From Geobacter sp. (lineage in GTDB: Bacteria; Desulfobacterota; Desulfuromonadia; Geobacterales; Geobacteraceae): DNA of 54,172 bases. This document shows positions 1 to 8,247 of this stretch, one piece after another. Position numbers and translations under genes: made by a program. How positions within the stretch are numbered: the stretch's first letter is position 1; every line of letters starts with the position of its first letter. The stretch lies in assembly GCA_003314535.1 (NCBI GenBank), contig POSG01000021.1, forward strand, positions 1 to 54,172, given 5' to 3'. The notes below the pieces were generated by a model. The model was given only the letters and a program-made list of their open reading frames with translations. It searched no databases and had not been told where the DNA came from.

Positions 1-98
<98 letters not shown>

Positions 99-106
99 TC
101 TTTCAA

Positions 107-150
107 ACAAAGCCCCGCTTCTCGATTGGAGATGCGGGGCTTTGTGCGTT
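107..150 (+). terminator. Intrinsic terminator of the rRNA operon
   Basis: A perfect 12-bp stem pairs positions 107-118 with 134-145 (ACAAAGCCCCGC with GCGGGGCTTTGT). Four more pairs (TCTC/GAGA) form inside the loop after one mismatch. It starts nine bases after the 5S 3' end. The T-run lies within the descending stem, which is common for rRNA operon terminators. Confidence 0.9.
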
Positions 151-328
151 TCCGCTCGGTGTTTCAGAAAAATGACGCTCCCTTTAGATTGAAGAGACAA
201 GCCTCTCTGCACCGGCACTGGCAGAAAGCATCTTGAGGATTCTTGTACCCCGCACCCTGTTCCCAAAACAATTCCCCCCCGCTCTATCAGCATATATATT
301 CAAAGTTGAAATGAAGAACGATTAATGC

Positions 329-358
329 TTGACAAGGACAGGCATGATGAACTATCAA
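329..358 (+). promoter_or_regulatory. Candidate sigma70-type promoter for the HhH gene
   Basis: TTGACA at 329-334 is a consensus -35 box. TATCAA at 353-358 is a fair -10 box after an 18-base spacer. It lies about 30 bases upstream of the GTG start at 388, leaving room for the GGAGGT ribosome site. Read by eye only. Confidence 0.5.
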
Positions 359-387
359 AGGTTAAACATAACTAACGGAGGTGGGTT

Positions 388-729
388 GTGCTGAGAGGAT
401 TGTATCGGTTCTTTTTTGGCATTCTGTTCATTGCCTGTATGGCGTCCTTTTCCTGTTCGGCTTCGGAAAAAGGGGCGGCAGCCGGTTCGTCCGGGAAATC
501 GAAAAAAGAGAAAAAGACATCCGCTGCGCAGGAAATTCTTCTCGATATCAATACCGCAACCGCAGATCAGCTGAAGGCGCTTCCAGGGATTAAGGATGAG
601 GATGTGAAGAGAATCATCGATGGTCGTCCCTATGCGCGGAAGAACCAGTTGAAGCAGAAGAATATCATTAGTGCAGCTGCCTATGAAGGTATCAAATCAG
701 CCATCATCGCAAAAAGAGCTGCACAATAG
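388..729 (+). CDS. Secreted helix-hairpin-helix (ComEA-like) protein
   Basis: A 113-residue protein. Residues 1-25 form a hydrophobic export signal. Residues 26-50 are a Ser/Lys-rich linker, and residues 50-110 match the ComEA-type helix-hairpin-helix fold (INTATADQLKALPGI, then a second hairpin). Such domains bind DNA non-specifically in competence proteins, and short ComEA-like proteins are common in Geobacter relatives. A GTG start at 388 is chosen because GGAGGT lies five bases upstream. A TTG start in the other frame at 381 gives no recognisable protein. The gene stands alone and converges on truC. A role in DNA uptake is inferred only from the fold. Confidence 0.8.
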   Translation: MLRGLYRFFFGILFIACMASFSCSASEKGAAAGSSGKSKKEKKTSAAQEILLDINTATADQLKALPGIKDEDVKRIIDGRPYARKNQLKQKNIISAAAYEGIKSAIIAKRAAQ

Positions 730-753
730 AAGATCGCTATCGGGTGAAGAGGA

Positions 754-1506
754 TTACGGCAGCCAGCGCTGCGGGATGGCGTCGATCCATTCGAGGCTGT
801 GGATGATGGACAGGAAAACATCATCCAGCTTGGCGCTGATGGTCATGGTCCTCCCATCATTGGGATGGGGGAAAATCAGTTCAGCTGCATGGAGCAGCAG
901 GCGGCTGCAAACGAACATGCCCCTGAACAGTCGGTTGTGGCGCCCGTCGCCGTAGGTCGAGTCGCCTATGACCGGATGAAAGACATGCTTCAGGTGGCGG
1001 CGTATCTGGTGTCTCCGGCCGGTGAGCAGACTTATTTCGAGAAGTGAGTAACGTGCAGTCGGATGGGGGCCGACGGCAAAAGGAAACTCGACCGAGGCGA
1101 GTCGTCGGCAGGAGGTGACCGCTTCCCGTAAAGGCAGCTCCCCTGTTTCGCCATGCTCATCGTATCGGTCCGGTAGGTCCCGTAAAGGATAATCGATGAC
1201 GAATGCCTCGTCCGTGACTCCCCGCACCACCGCCAGGTAGGTCTTGACTGTTCCATCCGACTCGAATACATGGGCAGCTCGGCGGACCGCCTCGGGTGAG
1301 AGGGCAAACAGCAACACGCCGGAGGTAGGCCGGTCCAGCCGGTGCACCGGGTAGACATGGCAGCCGATCCGGTCCCGCACCAGCTGCAGGGCGAATTCAG
1401 TCTCGTGCCGGTCCAGGTCGCTGCGGTGTACCAGGAGCCCGGAAGGCTTGTTGACAGCCACGTAGTGGGGGTCACGATACAGAATTTCCAGTTCGCTTCC
1501 GGTCAT
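754..1506 (-). CDS. truC: tRNA pseudouridine(65) synthase TruC
   Basis: About 250 residues of the RluA/RsuA-type pseudouridine synthase family. The catalytic Asp lies in the HRLDRPTSG motif. The N-terminus (LEILYRDPHYVAVNKPSGLLVHRS, read in two parts) and the TGRRHQIRRH and HPVIGDSTYGD segments closely follow E. coli TruC, which converts U65 in tRNA to pseudouridine. An upstream ATG at 1563 would add 19 residues and overlap the preceding flavin reductase gene. The ATG at 1506, four bases after that gene's stop, matches where TruC proteins normally begin. The two genes are probably cotranscribed. TruC is favoured over RluC or RluD because no S4 domain is present. Confidence 0.88.
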   Translation of the reverse strand: MTGSELEILYRDPHYVAVNKPSGLLVHRSDLDRHETEFALQLVRDRIGCHVYPVHRLDRPTSGVLLFALSPEAVRRAAHVFESDGTVKTYLAVVRGVTDEAFVIDYPLRDLPDRYDEHGETGELPLREAVTSCRRLASVEFPFAVGPHPTARYSLLEISLLTGRRHQIRRHLKHVFHPVIGDSTYGDGRHNRLFRGMFVCSRLLLHAAELIFPHPNDGRTMTISAKLDDVFLSIIHSLEWIDAIPQRWLP

Positions 1507-1510
1507 TGTT

Positions 1511-2074
1511 TCAGGGTTTGAATTCCGTGCCGCTCTGCCAGGCCCTGCCGATGGTTTCTCCAAGGCTCCAGTAATGGTTGTCCGGCATGCTCAGAACGAA
1601 TGGGTTGATTCTCTTCATATCCGGCTTGCCTTCGCTCAGAAATCTCTGCTCAGTGTATACCCCTACTATTTCACCGATGAAGAATTCGTTGACCGGCAGA
1701 TCGACGGTCTGGACAACGCGGCATTCCATGGTGAGCGGGCACTCCGAGACCATCGGCGCGTGGCGCAGTTCACCGTAAAAGGGCTCGAAAATCCCCGACT
1801 TGTCTATCCTGCTTCCCGATACGAGTCCGACATGATCGGTAGCCTTCATCAGGTCGACTCCCGGAATGGAGACGCTGAACTCGCCATGCTCGCGGATGCC
1901 CTTGCTGGTATGGTGGTTCTTTCCCAGGGCGATTCCCAGCATGGGCGGAGTGAAATTCACCCTGGTTATCCAGGCAACAGCAAGGTAGTTCGGCGTGCCG
2001 TCCACTTCGGCGCCGACGATCGCCACCGGCATGGGACCCGGGAAAGCTTGGGTGGAAATACTGATCTTTTTCAT
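1511..2074 (-). CDS. Flavin reductase-like (FMN-binding split barrel) protein
   Basis: A 187-residue protein of the flavin-reductase-like family. Diagnostic segments are the N-terminal PVAIVGAEVDGTPNYLAVAW, MLGIALGKNHHTSKGI, and FSVSIPG followed by the D-x-x-G loop. Members bind FMN and act as flavin reductases or unassigned flavoproteins in the cytoplasm, and the partner here is unknown. The start at 2074 is fixed by AAAGGAG seven bases upstream. A longer start at 2140 would run through that ribosome site. It is the first gene of a pair with truC, and nothing about its sequence looks degraded. Confidence 0.8.
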   Translation of the reverse strand: MKKISISTQAFPGPMPVAIVGAEVDGTPNYLAVAWITRVNFTPPMLGIALGKNHHTSKGIREHGEFSVSIPGVDLMKATDHVGLVSGSRIDKSGIFEPFYGELRHAPMVSECPLTMECRVVQTVDLPVNEFFIGEIVGVYTEQRFLSEGKPDMKRINPFVLSMPDNHYWSLGETIGRAWQSGTEFKP

Positions 2075-2388
2075 GGGAATCTCCTTTGGCGCAAGTCGAT
2101 GAATTCCACGTGAATAAATATACATTACGCCAACCTGCAATGGGGACTTCGTAGATTGAATCGTTTTCCTTTCTTGTATCAGATTGCGAGCCGCTTTGCA
2201 TTCGATTTAAGTTTCTCAGCGACGCCGGCATACCCGAGAGCGTTGAGCGGAAATGGGTGCCCGTGCCTACAGTTGCTGAAAACCTTTTACGAGGCAGGTT
2301 GCGAAAAAAATTTATCTTTAGTAACCTGTCCCGCGAGTCATTCACGAAGCTCCCTTTTCAATCATGCTTGGTCAGGAGAATAATTCCA
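2075..2388. other. Intergenic region between divergent genes
   Basis: This 314-base gap separates the leftward flavin reductase gene from rightward dtd. AT-rich patches at about 2108-2120 and 2300-2330 could hold -10 elements for the two directions, but no complete promoter stands out. I see no gene, RNA or repeat here. An open frame that runs through it into dtd lacks a ribosome site and resembles no known protein. Confidence 0.5.
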
Positions 2389-2838
2389 GTGAAAGCGGTG
2401 ATACAGCGAGTCCTCGAAGCATCAGTCAAGGTTGACGGCTCCGTCGTTGGTTCCATAGGGGAGGGCATCCTCGTGCTGCTCGGAGTCGAGGAGGGGGACG
2501 TGGAGCGGGATGCGGCCTGGCTGGCTGAGAAGATCACCAACCTGCGCATCTTCGAGGACGATGCCGGCAAGATGAACCGTTCCGTCAAGAACATAGGTGG
2601 GGAGATCCTTGGCGTGTCCCAGTTCACCCTGGCTGGCAACTGCGCCAAGGGGCGGCGGCCGTCCTTCGACTCTGCCGCGGCTCCCGAAGAGGCAAACCGG
2701 CTGTATGAATTCTTCATCGATGCATGCCGCAACATGGGGATCCAGGTTTCGACCGGTGTTTTCCAGGCCGACATGAAGGTCAGCCTGGTCAACGACGGAC
2801 CGGTGACCTTCATCCTGGAAAGCCCGAAAAAGGGGTGA
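2389..2838 (+). CDS. dtd: D-aminoacyl-tRNA deacylase
   Basis: A 149-residue DTD-family protein that hydrolyses D-amino acids (such as D-Tyr) and glycine wrongly attached to tRNA. The catalytic SQFT motif is present ([18 protein letters not shown]), as is the Gly-cisPro region ([10 protein letters not shown]). The length matches the family (about 145-150). The start is GTG at 2389, ten bases after AGGAGA. A longer frame from 2257 adds 44 residues with no homology. It is the first gene of a rightward run that continues with the TIGR02757 and pabBC genes after a 98-base gap. Confidence 0.93.
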   Translation: MKAVIQRVLEASVKVDGSVVGSIGEGILVLLGVEEGDVERDAAWLAEKITNLRIFEDDAGKMNRSVKNIGGEILGVSQFTLAGNCAKGRRPSFDSAAAPEEANRLYEFFIDACRNMGIQVSTGVFQADMKVSLVNDGPVTFILESPKKG

Positions 2839-2936
2839 TCCCGCGGAGCGGTGTTTTCCATCATTCCTGCAAGATTTCCCGCCTCGATCTATGGTATCCT
2901 GACGCCTGTCGCAACATTTTTCCGAGGTAGTCCCCC

Positions 2937-3794
2937 ATGGAACTCAAGACAATCCTGGACCGACTCTACGAAAGTCGCTCCCCGGTGCACCTGGCCAATG
3001 ACCCACTGTCTTTCTGCCACAAATATGAAGACCCCCGGGACCGGGAAGTGGTGGGCCTTGTCGCGTCCTCCCTTGCTTACGGAAATGTGAAGGCGATACT
3101 GGCGAGTCTCGAGTCGATCTTTTCCAGGATGTCTCCTTCTCCGCGCCGCTACCTGGAAAATTTCGATCCGGCTGAGGGACTGAAGATGTTTGCCGGTTTC
3201 AAATACCGCTTCCACAATGCCCGCGACCTGTGCGCGCTATTTCTTGCCATCTGTACGATGATAGAGGAAGCGGATTCCATCCAGGAGTATTTCCTCGCTG
3301 GCCATGATCCCGTTGCGCCGGACATCACATCCAGTCTGGCCGAGTTTACTTCTTCGGCGTTAAGCCTTGATTATTCCCCGGTCTTTGGAAGCCCTTCCAT
3401 CCCCAGTGAATCGTATTTTCCGCTGTTTTTCCCATCGCCGACAGGGGGCAGCGCCTGCAAGCGGCTCTGCATGTACCTGAGGTGGATGGTTCGTCCTTCC
3501 GACGGCATCGACCTCGGCCTGTGGAAGTCGATTTCTCCGGCGCAGCTTGTAATCCCGGTTGACGCCCACATCCAGAGGATATCGGGTTATCTCGGATTCA
3601 CTTCGCGACGCCAGGCGGACTGGCGCATGGCCCGCGAAGTGACGGAAGCGCTCAGACGGCTGGACCCGCAAGACCCGGTGAAGTACGATTTTTCCCTCTG
3701 CCACCTGGGCATCTCGGAAGGTTGCGACGGCAAAAACAAGGAGGCATGCCTAAAGTGCGCCATCTTCGAGGTTTGCATGGGAGGACCCAAGTGA
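2937..3794 (+). CDS. TIGR02757/DUF2400 family protein with Fe-S-like Cys cluster
   Basis: A 285-residue protein recognised as the TIGR02757 (DUF2400) family from the LANDPLSFCHKYEDPRDREVVG and VAGLVASSLAYGNV-type N-terminus and the IPVDAHIQRISGYLGFTSRR segment. The second of these resembles the helix-hairpin-helix region of the EndoIII/HhH-GPD glycosylases (VPVDTHV-type). The C-terminus carries Cys-x8-Cys-x2-Cys-x5-Cys (C-DGKNKEAC-LKC-AIFEVC). This is close to the C-x6-C-x2-C-x5-C cluster of endonuclease III, so a [4Fe-4S] centre is likely. A DNA-binding or base-repair role is inference. It overlaps pabBC by four bases (GTGA), so the two are translationally coupled. Confidence 0.82.
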   Translation: MELKTILDRLYESRSPVHLANDPLSFCHKYEDPRDREVVGLVASSLAYGNVKAILASLESIFSRMSPSPRRYLENFDPAEGLKMFAGFKYRFHNARDLCALFLAICTMIEEADSIQEYFLAGHDPVAPDITSSLAEFTSSALSLDYSPVFGSPSIPSESYFPLFFPSPTGGSACKRLCMYLRWMVRPSDGIDLGLWKSISPAQLVIPVDAHIQRISGYLGFTSRRQADWRMAREVTEALRRLDPQDPVKYDFSLCHLGISEGCDGKNKEACLKCAIFEVCMGGPK

Positions 3795-5548
3795 TCCCTG
3801 TCGGGGAGATGCTGTTTGAATCGCACCTCGGGCCGAATCCTGGGGCTGTTAAGTTCTCCTGCCTGGTCGAGGAGATGTCAACCCGAACCCTTGACGAGGT
3901 GCTGCCCACTTTACGCAGAATCGAGGCGGCGGTGGCGGCCGGGCACCATGCGGCAGGGTTTGTCAGCTACGAGGCTGCAGCAGGGATAGACCCGGACCTT
4001 ACAACCCGGACTGCCGGCGCCCTGCCGCTCTTGTGGTTCGGAATTTTCGCAAAACGAGACGAGATGCTGCCGGAGCACGAGGAGCCGGAATGTTACGAGA
4101 CCCACGACTGGAAACCATTCTTGCCTGAGGAAGCGTATCGGGAAGCTGTAACTTCGATCAGGGAATACATTGCAGCCGGGGACTGCTATCAGGTAAATTT
4201 CACCATGCCGCTGAGATTCCGCTTCTCCGGCAGTCCGTTTCGCTTCTACCGGGACCTGTGCCGTACCCAGCGGACCGGTTACAGCGCCTATCTGGACCTG
4301 GGTAGATACTGCATTCTTTCGGTCTCGCCGGAGCTCTTTTTCCGCCTGGACCGGGGCGTGCTGACCGTCCGCCCCATGAAAGGGACCGCTCCAAGGGGGA
4401 GGTGGACCGAAGAGGACGAGCGGTACGCCCGACGGTTGAAGGAGAGCGCCAAGGAACGGGCCGAAAACCTGATGATCGTTGATTTATTACGCAACGACCT
4501 TGGGCGGGTCTCCTGCAGCGGCACAGTAACCACCACATCGCTTTTCGACGTGGAGTCATTTGAGACGGTGCACCAGATGACTTCGACCGTTACCTCCATC
4601 AAGAATCCGGGCACTGGCTTCACGGAGTTGCTGCAGGCACTGTTCCCATGTGGTTCGGTGACCGGGGCGCCGAAGAAGCGCTCCATGGAAATCATCGCGG
4701 AACTGGAGGATTCCCCGCGAGGCCTCTATACCGGATGCATCGGATACATGTCTCCCGGAATGGAAGAGGCACTTTTCAGCGTGGCCATCAGGTCCATCGT
4801 GATAGACAAGCTCGAGGGCGCCGGTGAGCTTGGAGTCGGCAGCGGAATCACGTGGGACTCGGTTGCGGATGCCGAATATAGCGAGTGCCTGGCAAAGGGG
4901 ATGTTTGCGCGGAAGATACGGCCGGAGTTTACACTGATCGAATCCCTGCTTTTCGAATATGGTCAGGGCTATTTTCTGCTTGACCTGCACCTGGAGCGGC
5001 TGGAACGGTCCGCCCGCTACTTCGGCTTCGCTCTGGATCGTTGCAGTGCGCTGCGGTCGCTGGAAGAAGCGAGCGGCAAGCTGGAGGGTAACTTCAAGGT
5101 CAGGCTTGAGCTGTCAAGGGACGGCAGCTTTTCCGTCCAGGTCGAACCTCTGGGCATAGTGCATGGAGCAGATCGCGGGACCATCTTTATTGCACGAGAA
5201 CGGGTAGACTCTGCCGATCCCTTTCTCTATCACAAGACCAGCAATCGGGATATCTATCGTCGTGAAGCAGGAAAATGGCCGGAATGTCTCGATGTTGTCT
5301 TTCTCAATGAACGTGGCGAGGTCACGGAGGGAGCGAACCACAATATCGTCATCCGCAAAGGCGGGGACATGCTCACACCGAAGCTTGAATGCGGACTTCT
5401 GCCCGGCACTTTCCGCCAGTTCCTTCTCAACTCCGGAGAAATCCGGGAGGGGATGATCACCATTCATGACATGGAGTCCGCAGACGAAATTTACCTGGTA
5501 AATTCAGTCCGGAGATGGCGGCGGGTATTTCTTGCCGGGGGAGAATGA
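3791..5548 (+). CDS. pabBC: Fused aminodeoxychorismate synthase I / 4-amino-4-deoxychorismate lyase
   Basis: A 585-residue fusion. Residues 1-375 are the chorismate-binding PabB domain: the PMKGT motif has the Lys that marks PabB-type chemistry, and DLLRNDLGR, SVTGAPKKRSMEII and GVGSGITWDS follow. The rest is a PabC-like class IV PLP enzyme with the HKTSNRDIYRR Lys and NERGEVTEGANHNI. Together they make 4-aminobenzoate from chorismate for folate, with a PabA glutaminase encoded elsewhere. The GTG start at 3791 overlaps the previous stop and follows GGGAGG. A start at 3722 would lie deep inside the upstream gene. Such PabB-PabC fusions are known in several bacterial groups. Confidence 0.92.
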   Translation: MIPVGEMLFESHLGPNPGAVKFSCLVEEMSTRTLDEVLPTLRRIEAAVAAGHHAAGFVSYEAAAGIDPDLTTRTAGALPLLWFGIFAKRDEMLPEHEEPECYETHDWKPFLPEEAYREAVTSIREYIAAGDCYQVNFTMPLRFRFSGSPFRFYRDLCRTQRTGYSAYLDLGRYCILSVSPELFFRLDRGVLTVRPMKGTAPRGRWTEEDERYARRLKESAKERAENLMIVDLLRNDLGRVSCSGTVTTTSLFDVESFETVHQMTSTVTSIKNPGTGFTELLQALFPCGSVTGAPKKRSMEIIAELEDSPRGLYTGCIGYMSPGMEEALFSVAIRSIVIDKLEGAGELGVGSGITWDSVADAEYSECLAKGMFARKIRPEFTLIESLLFEYGQGYFLLDLHLERLERSARYFGFALDRCSALRSLEEASGKLEGNFKVRLELSRDGSFSVQVEPLGIVHGADRGTIFIARERVDSADPFLYHKTSNRDIYRREAGKWPECLDVVFLNERGEVTEGANHNIVIRKGGDMLTPKLECGLLPGTFRQFLLNSGEIREGMITIHDMESADEIYLVNSVRRWRRVFLAGGE

Positions 5549-5551
5549 TTC

Positions 5552-5722
5552 ATGAAGATGCTTCTCAAGCTTGCCGCAGTCTCTTTTCTCTGCACCGGTT
5601 TTTTCGATCCGCTCTGGGCTGCGGGAATCGGCTTGCCGATCCACTGGTTCCGGGACATTGCTATGGCTGCCGCAGGGGTCGGGTGCCTGTATTTACTGGT
5701 ACGGTTCAGGAATGTGCTGTAG
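5552..5722 (+). CDS. Small hydrophobic membrane protein (56 aa)
   Basis: An ATG at 5552, eight bases after GGGGAG and three bases after the pabBC stop, opens a 56-residue frame. The product has a hydrophobic N-terminus (MKMLLKLAAVSFLCTGFFDP) and a second hydrophobic segment ending in LYLLVRFRNVL, so two membrane helices are likely. No family is recognised. The tight coupling to pabBC and the good ribosome site support translation. The stop codon falls exactly at the left end of a palindromic repeat, so insertion of the repeat may have trimmed the original C-terminus. Confidence 0.6.
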   Translation: MKMLLKLAAVSFLCTGFFDPLWAAGIGLPIHWFRDIAMAAAGVGCLYLLVRFRNVL

Positions 5723-5869
5723 CAGGCTGCTGAAAGACTAGAGCAGGACCCATCTGCGGCGTTGCGCGGTGCTCACACCCTCGCCTATCTTAGTGATATG
5801 TCTCGTTAGCTAGCGTTCCGTGCGCCATGCGTCTGGACTTCCTCATAATGTTTTTCAATAGCCTGGTAG
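5719..5869. repeat. Imperfect palindromic repeat element, about 150 bp
   Basis: The left end (5719-5738, GTAGCAGGCTGCTGAAAGAC) and the reverse complement of the right end (5850-5869) match at most positions, with core blocks CAGGCT and TGAAA. Weaker complementarity continues inward to a centre near 5795, with blocks around GCGGCGTTGCGC and GCGCCATGCG. The layout (terminal CAGCAGGCTGCTGAAA-like arms, GC-rich stem) resembles intergenic REP/MITE-like elements I associate with Geobacter-group genomes, from memory. It abuts the stop of the small membrane gene and precedes the radical SAM gene. Confidence 0.55.
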
Positions 5870-5880
5870 GGATCGCAATC

Positions 5881-5910
5881 TTCAAAGCAAAATTCGGCTT
5901 TCGCTATAAA
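5881..5910 (+). promoter_or_regulatory. Weak promoter candidate upstream of the radical SAM gene
   Basis: TTCAAA at 5881-5886 and TATAAA at 5905-5910 are separated by 18 bases. The region after it is very AT-rich (ATTATTTTATAG). The implied 5' leader would be about 125 bases. Only a partial match at -35, so this is tentative. Confidence 0.35.
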
Positions 5911-6042
5911 ATTATTTTATAGCTCCAAAAAAAGTTATGTATTAATATTGGAACGTTGATCGCAATGGGCTGCCCGTTTTGTCTCCTGCAACGGCAAACG
6001 TATTGAAAGGTCAATAAAATCTCCAAACAGGATTCGGGAAAA

Positions 6043-7431
6043 ATGAACATTGGAACACAGAGTATCAAGGTCCTGGAAGGGAATTCAGCCGAACCCTGCC
6101 AACCCGCCGCAGACAAGACTCTTCAGCCGGCATCACATCCGGCTTTCAACAAGTACCCGTCAAAACTGTTCGTCGAGCTGACCACGCGCTGCAACCTTTC
6201 CTGCCAGATGTGCGTCAAGCAGTCCTGGGGTAACGGAATCGAAGAAGGCGACATGTCGATGGATACTTTCCTGGACCTTGCTCCCGCTTTCCCGCACCTT
6301 GAGGGGCTTTTGCTCAACGGCATCGGCGAATCGCTGCTCCATCCCCGTCTCGATGAATTCATCCGTATTGCCAAGAAAAGCATGCCCTCCGGTAGCTGGG
6401 TCGGCTTCCAGTCGAACGGACTTTTGCTCGATGAGGCAAGAGCTGTGTCGCTCCTGGACGCGGGGCTTGACAGGATCTGCCTTTCGCTGGATGCCATCTG
6501 CCCGGAAACATTCCGGAAAATCAGGGAAGGAGGAGAAGTGGATGATCTGGCCCAGGCGTTCAACGCTCTGGCGGCGGCCAGGAAACTACGTCCGGAATCC
6601 CGAATCCGCGTAGGAGTGGAGTTCGTCCTCATGGAGGACAACATGCATCAGCTGCCCGAAGTTTTGCGCTGGTCTGCAAACCGGGGCGCAGATTTCGCAC
6701 TGGTTTCACATCTTCTGCCCTATGATGCGGAGCACGTGTCCAAGACTGCATATGACAGCAACACTGAACAGGCAATGCAGCTGTTTCGGGAATGGAAGCA
6801 ACAAGCCGATGACCAGGGCATCGACATGAGCGACTATTTCTACATCTATTGCTGCAAATACAAGCGAACCGAGGAAGAGGACCGTATGGTCGCTTTCGTC
6901 CACGAGATGATGGAAGATGCGCGTTCCAAGGACATATTCCTTCATGTGAAGAACCTCCTTGCCATGGATGTCGGGAAAATTGAACGGGTGGCCGGGATTT
7001 TCAAAGAGGCTGCGGCAGTTGCCGAAGAGTGCGGGCTGGAGCTCAAACTTCCCGGGGTGTCGCCGAAAAATGACCGCCGTTGCGACTTCATCGAGGGTGG
7101 CGGCGCATTCGTCTCCTGGGACGGTTCGGTCCATCCGTGTTATTTTCTCTGGCACCGTTTCATCTGCTACTTCTCCGGCAGGAAGAAATACGTAAATGCC
7201 AAAGTGTTCGGTAATGTGGCCGACAAGGGAATCCTGGAAGTCTGGAACGATAGGGCATTCGTTTCATTCCGCGATGAAGTGCTTCGCCACGAATATCCGT
7301 TCTGCTCGAACTGCAATCTCATCCCGTGCGAATACATCTACTGCGAAGAATTCGAGCAGGACTGCTATACCAACACTGTTCCGTGCGGCGACTGCTTCTG
7401 GTGTCTGGGGTTGTTCAACTGCATGCAATAG
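6043..7431 (+). CDS. Radical SAM/SPASM domain protein, putative metalloenzyme maturase
   Basis: A 462-residue radical SAM enzyme. C50-x3-C54-x2-C57 (TTRCNLSCQMC) binds the SAM [4Fe-4S] cluster. LNGIGESLLHP and SLDAICPETF follow the TIM-barrel pattern. The last 110 residues form a Cys-rich SPASM region with more than ten cysteines (HPCYFLW, FCSNCNLIPCEY, CGDCFWCLGLFNC) that should hold auxiliary clusters. SPASM enzymes usually modify peptides or proteins. The overall form fits a Geobacter-type radical SAM/SPASM family described as a likely metalloenzyme maturase, an assignment made from memory. It lies just upstream of the encapsulin genes but is separated from them by a palindrome and terminator, so it is not in the same operon. 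The substrate is unknown. Confidence 0.82.
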   Translation: MNIGTQSIKVLEGNSAEPCQPAADKTLQPASHPAFNKYPSKLFVELTTRCNLSCQMCVKQSWGNGIEEGDMSMDTFLDLAPAFPHLEGLLLNGIGESLLHPRLDEFIRIAKKSMPSGSWVGFQSNGLLLDEARAVSLLDAGLDRICLSLDAICPETFRKIREGGEVDDLAQAFNALAAARKLRPESRIRVGVEFVLMEDNMHQLPEVLRWSANRGADFALVSHLLPYDAEHVSKTAYDSNTEQAMQLFREWKQQADDQGIDMSDYFYIYCCKYKRTEEEDRMVAFVHEMMEDARSKDIFLHVKNLLAMDVGKIERVAGIFKEAAAVAEECGLELKLPGVSPKNDRRCDFIEGGGAFVSWDGSVHPCYFLWHRFICYFSGRKKYVNAKVFGNVADKGILEVWNDRAFVSFRDEVLRHEYPFCSNCNLIPCEYIYCEEFEQDCYTNTVPCGDCFWCLGLFNCMQ

Positions 7432-7441
7432 GTTCCCGGCC

Positions 7442-7561
7442 GAAAACGGTCTTTTTGTGCCCTGGCGGTGTCGGCCTGCGTGTTTGCTTGTGCGACATAC
7501 TCGAGTATGCCTCCGCGCAAACCCATGGCCTCCTTGCCAGGACAAAAAAATCCTCGTTTTC
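7442..7561. repeat. Long imperfect palindrome (REP-like), about 120 bp
   Basis: The element is symmetrical around the perfect 14-base palindrome CATACTCGAGTATG at 7496-7509. Outer arms GAAAACG (7442-7448) and CGTTTTC (7555-7561) match. Inward, CTTTTTGTGCCCTGGC pairs with GCCAGGACAAAAAAA, and GTTTGC (7482-7487) pairs with GCAAAC (7517-7522). The whole could fold into one long hairpin. It lies ten bases after the radical SAM stop codon and may also act as a transcription or RNA-stability barrier. It differs in sequence from the element at 5719-5869. Confidence 0.7.
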
Positions 7562-7663
7562 GATCCGGGAACCGTCATGTTGTGTACGGATTTTCGGCCA
7601 GAAGTAGTATTTTGTTGGTCTTGGCGGTGCTTATCTGAAGGTTGATTTCATTTTCTTGCCGTG

Positions 7664-7694
7664 AAAAAGGCGGGGTATTCACCCCCGCCTTTTT
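7664..7694 (+). terminator. Intrinsic terminator upstream of the encapsulin operon
   Basis: A perfect 12-bp stem, AAAAAGGCGGGG (7664-7675) with CCCCGCCTTTTT (7683-7694), has a seven-base loop and ends in a T-run. It separates the radical SAM transcript from the encapsulin operon promoter that starts 30 bases later. The A-rich 5' arm suggests it can work in both directions. Confidence 0.9.
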
Positions 7695-7724
7695 CCGTTC
7701 CGGGTCAATTTTGCGGCCTGCGGA

Positions 7725-7753
7725 TTGATAATGTCTGACGTAGGATTTATACT
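7725..7753 (+). promoter_or_regulatory. Sigma70-type promoter of the encapsulin operon
   Basis: TTGATA at 7725-7730 and TATACT at 7748-7753 are separated by exactly 17 bases. Each matches consensus at five of six positions. It lies between a terminator and the ferritin-like gene, with about 55 bases of leader before the ATG and an AAGGAGGAG ribosome site. Confidence 0.75.
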
Positions 7754-7813
7754 ACAGGTATGACAAAGGGACGATGCCCACAAAAACTTCAACTTGAATA
7801 AGGAGGAGAAGTC

Positions 7814-8197
7814 ATGCCTGATTTCGGAAATTCCTTTTCCGGTCTGGCGGCAGACCGGAAACTGACTCACAGCGAACTCGTGAGGGCTATCCGATTTATG
7901 GTGGCGGCGGAGTATGAGGCGGTGCAGCTTTATACCCAGCTCGCTGAGTCAATTGACGATGAACTGTCCAAGAGTGTCCTGCTCGATATCGCCGATGAGG
8001 AAATAGTTCATGCCGGCGAGTTCCTGGCCCTTCTGAAGCGACTGGCGCCAGGCGAAGACGGCCTCTATGCCGAAGGGGCAATGGAGGTACAGGAAATCGC
8101 GGAAATGCTGCAGGGAAAGGACGAGGTCGCTGAAACCGGTGAGACGGCCAGGGATGCTGCCCCTCCGACAGTTGGCGATCTGGTGGAAAAGGATTGA
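7814..8197 (+). CDS. Encapsulated ferritin-like protein (EncFtn)
   Basis: A 127-residue protein. Residues 18-75 form the two-helix ferritin-like unit, with E33/E35 in AAEYEAVQLY and the E63-x2-H66 motif in DEEIVHAGE that supplies iron ligands. The family forms a ring-shaped ferroxidase that needs the encapsulin shell for storage. The C-terminal tail (PPTVGDLVEKD) resembles the TVGSL-type peptides that load cargo into encapsulins. An AAGGAGGAG ribosome site precedes the ATG. The encapsulin gene follows after 50 bases and shares its promoter. Oxidation of Fe(II) and delivery into the shell is the expected role. Confidence 0.9.
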   Translation: MPDFGNSFSGLAADRKLTHSELVRAIRFMVAAEYEAVQLYTQLAESIDDELSKSVLLDIADEEIVHAGEFLALLKRLAPGEDGLYAEGAMEVQEIAEMLQGKDEVAETGETARDAAPPTVGDLVEKD

Positions 8198-8247
8198 AGG
8201 GAATGGGCATTGTTTAAGCTTCTCAGGCAATAAAGGAGGCTGGAATT

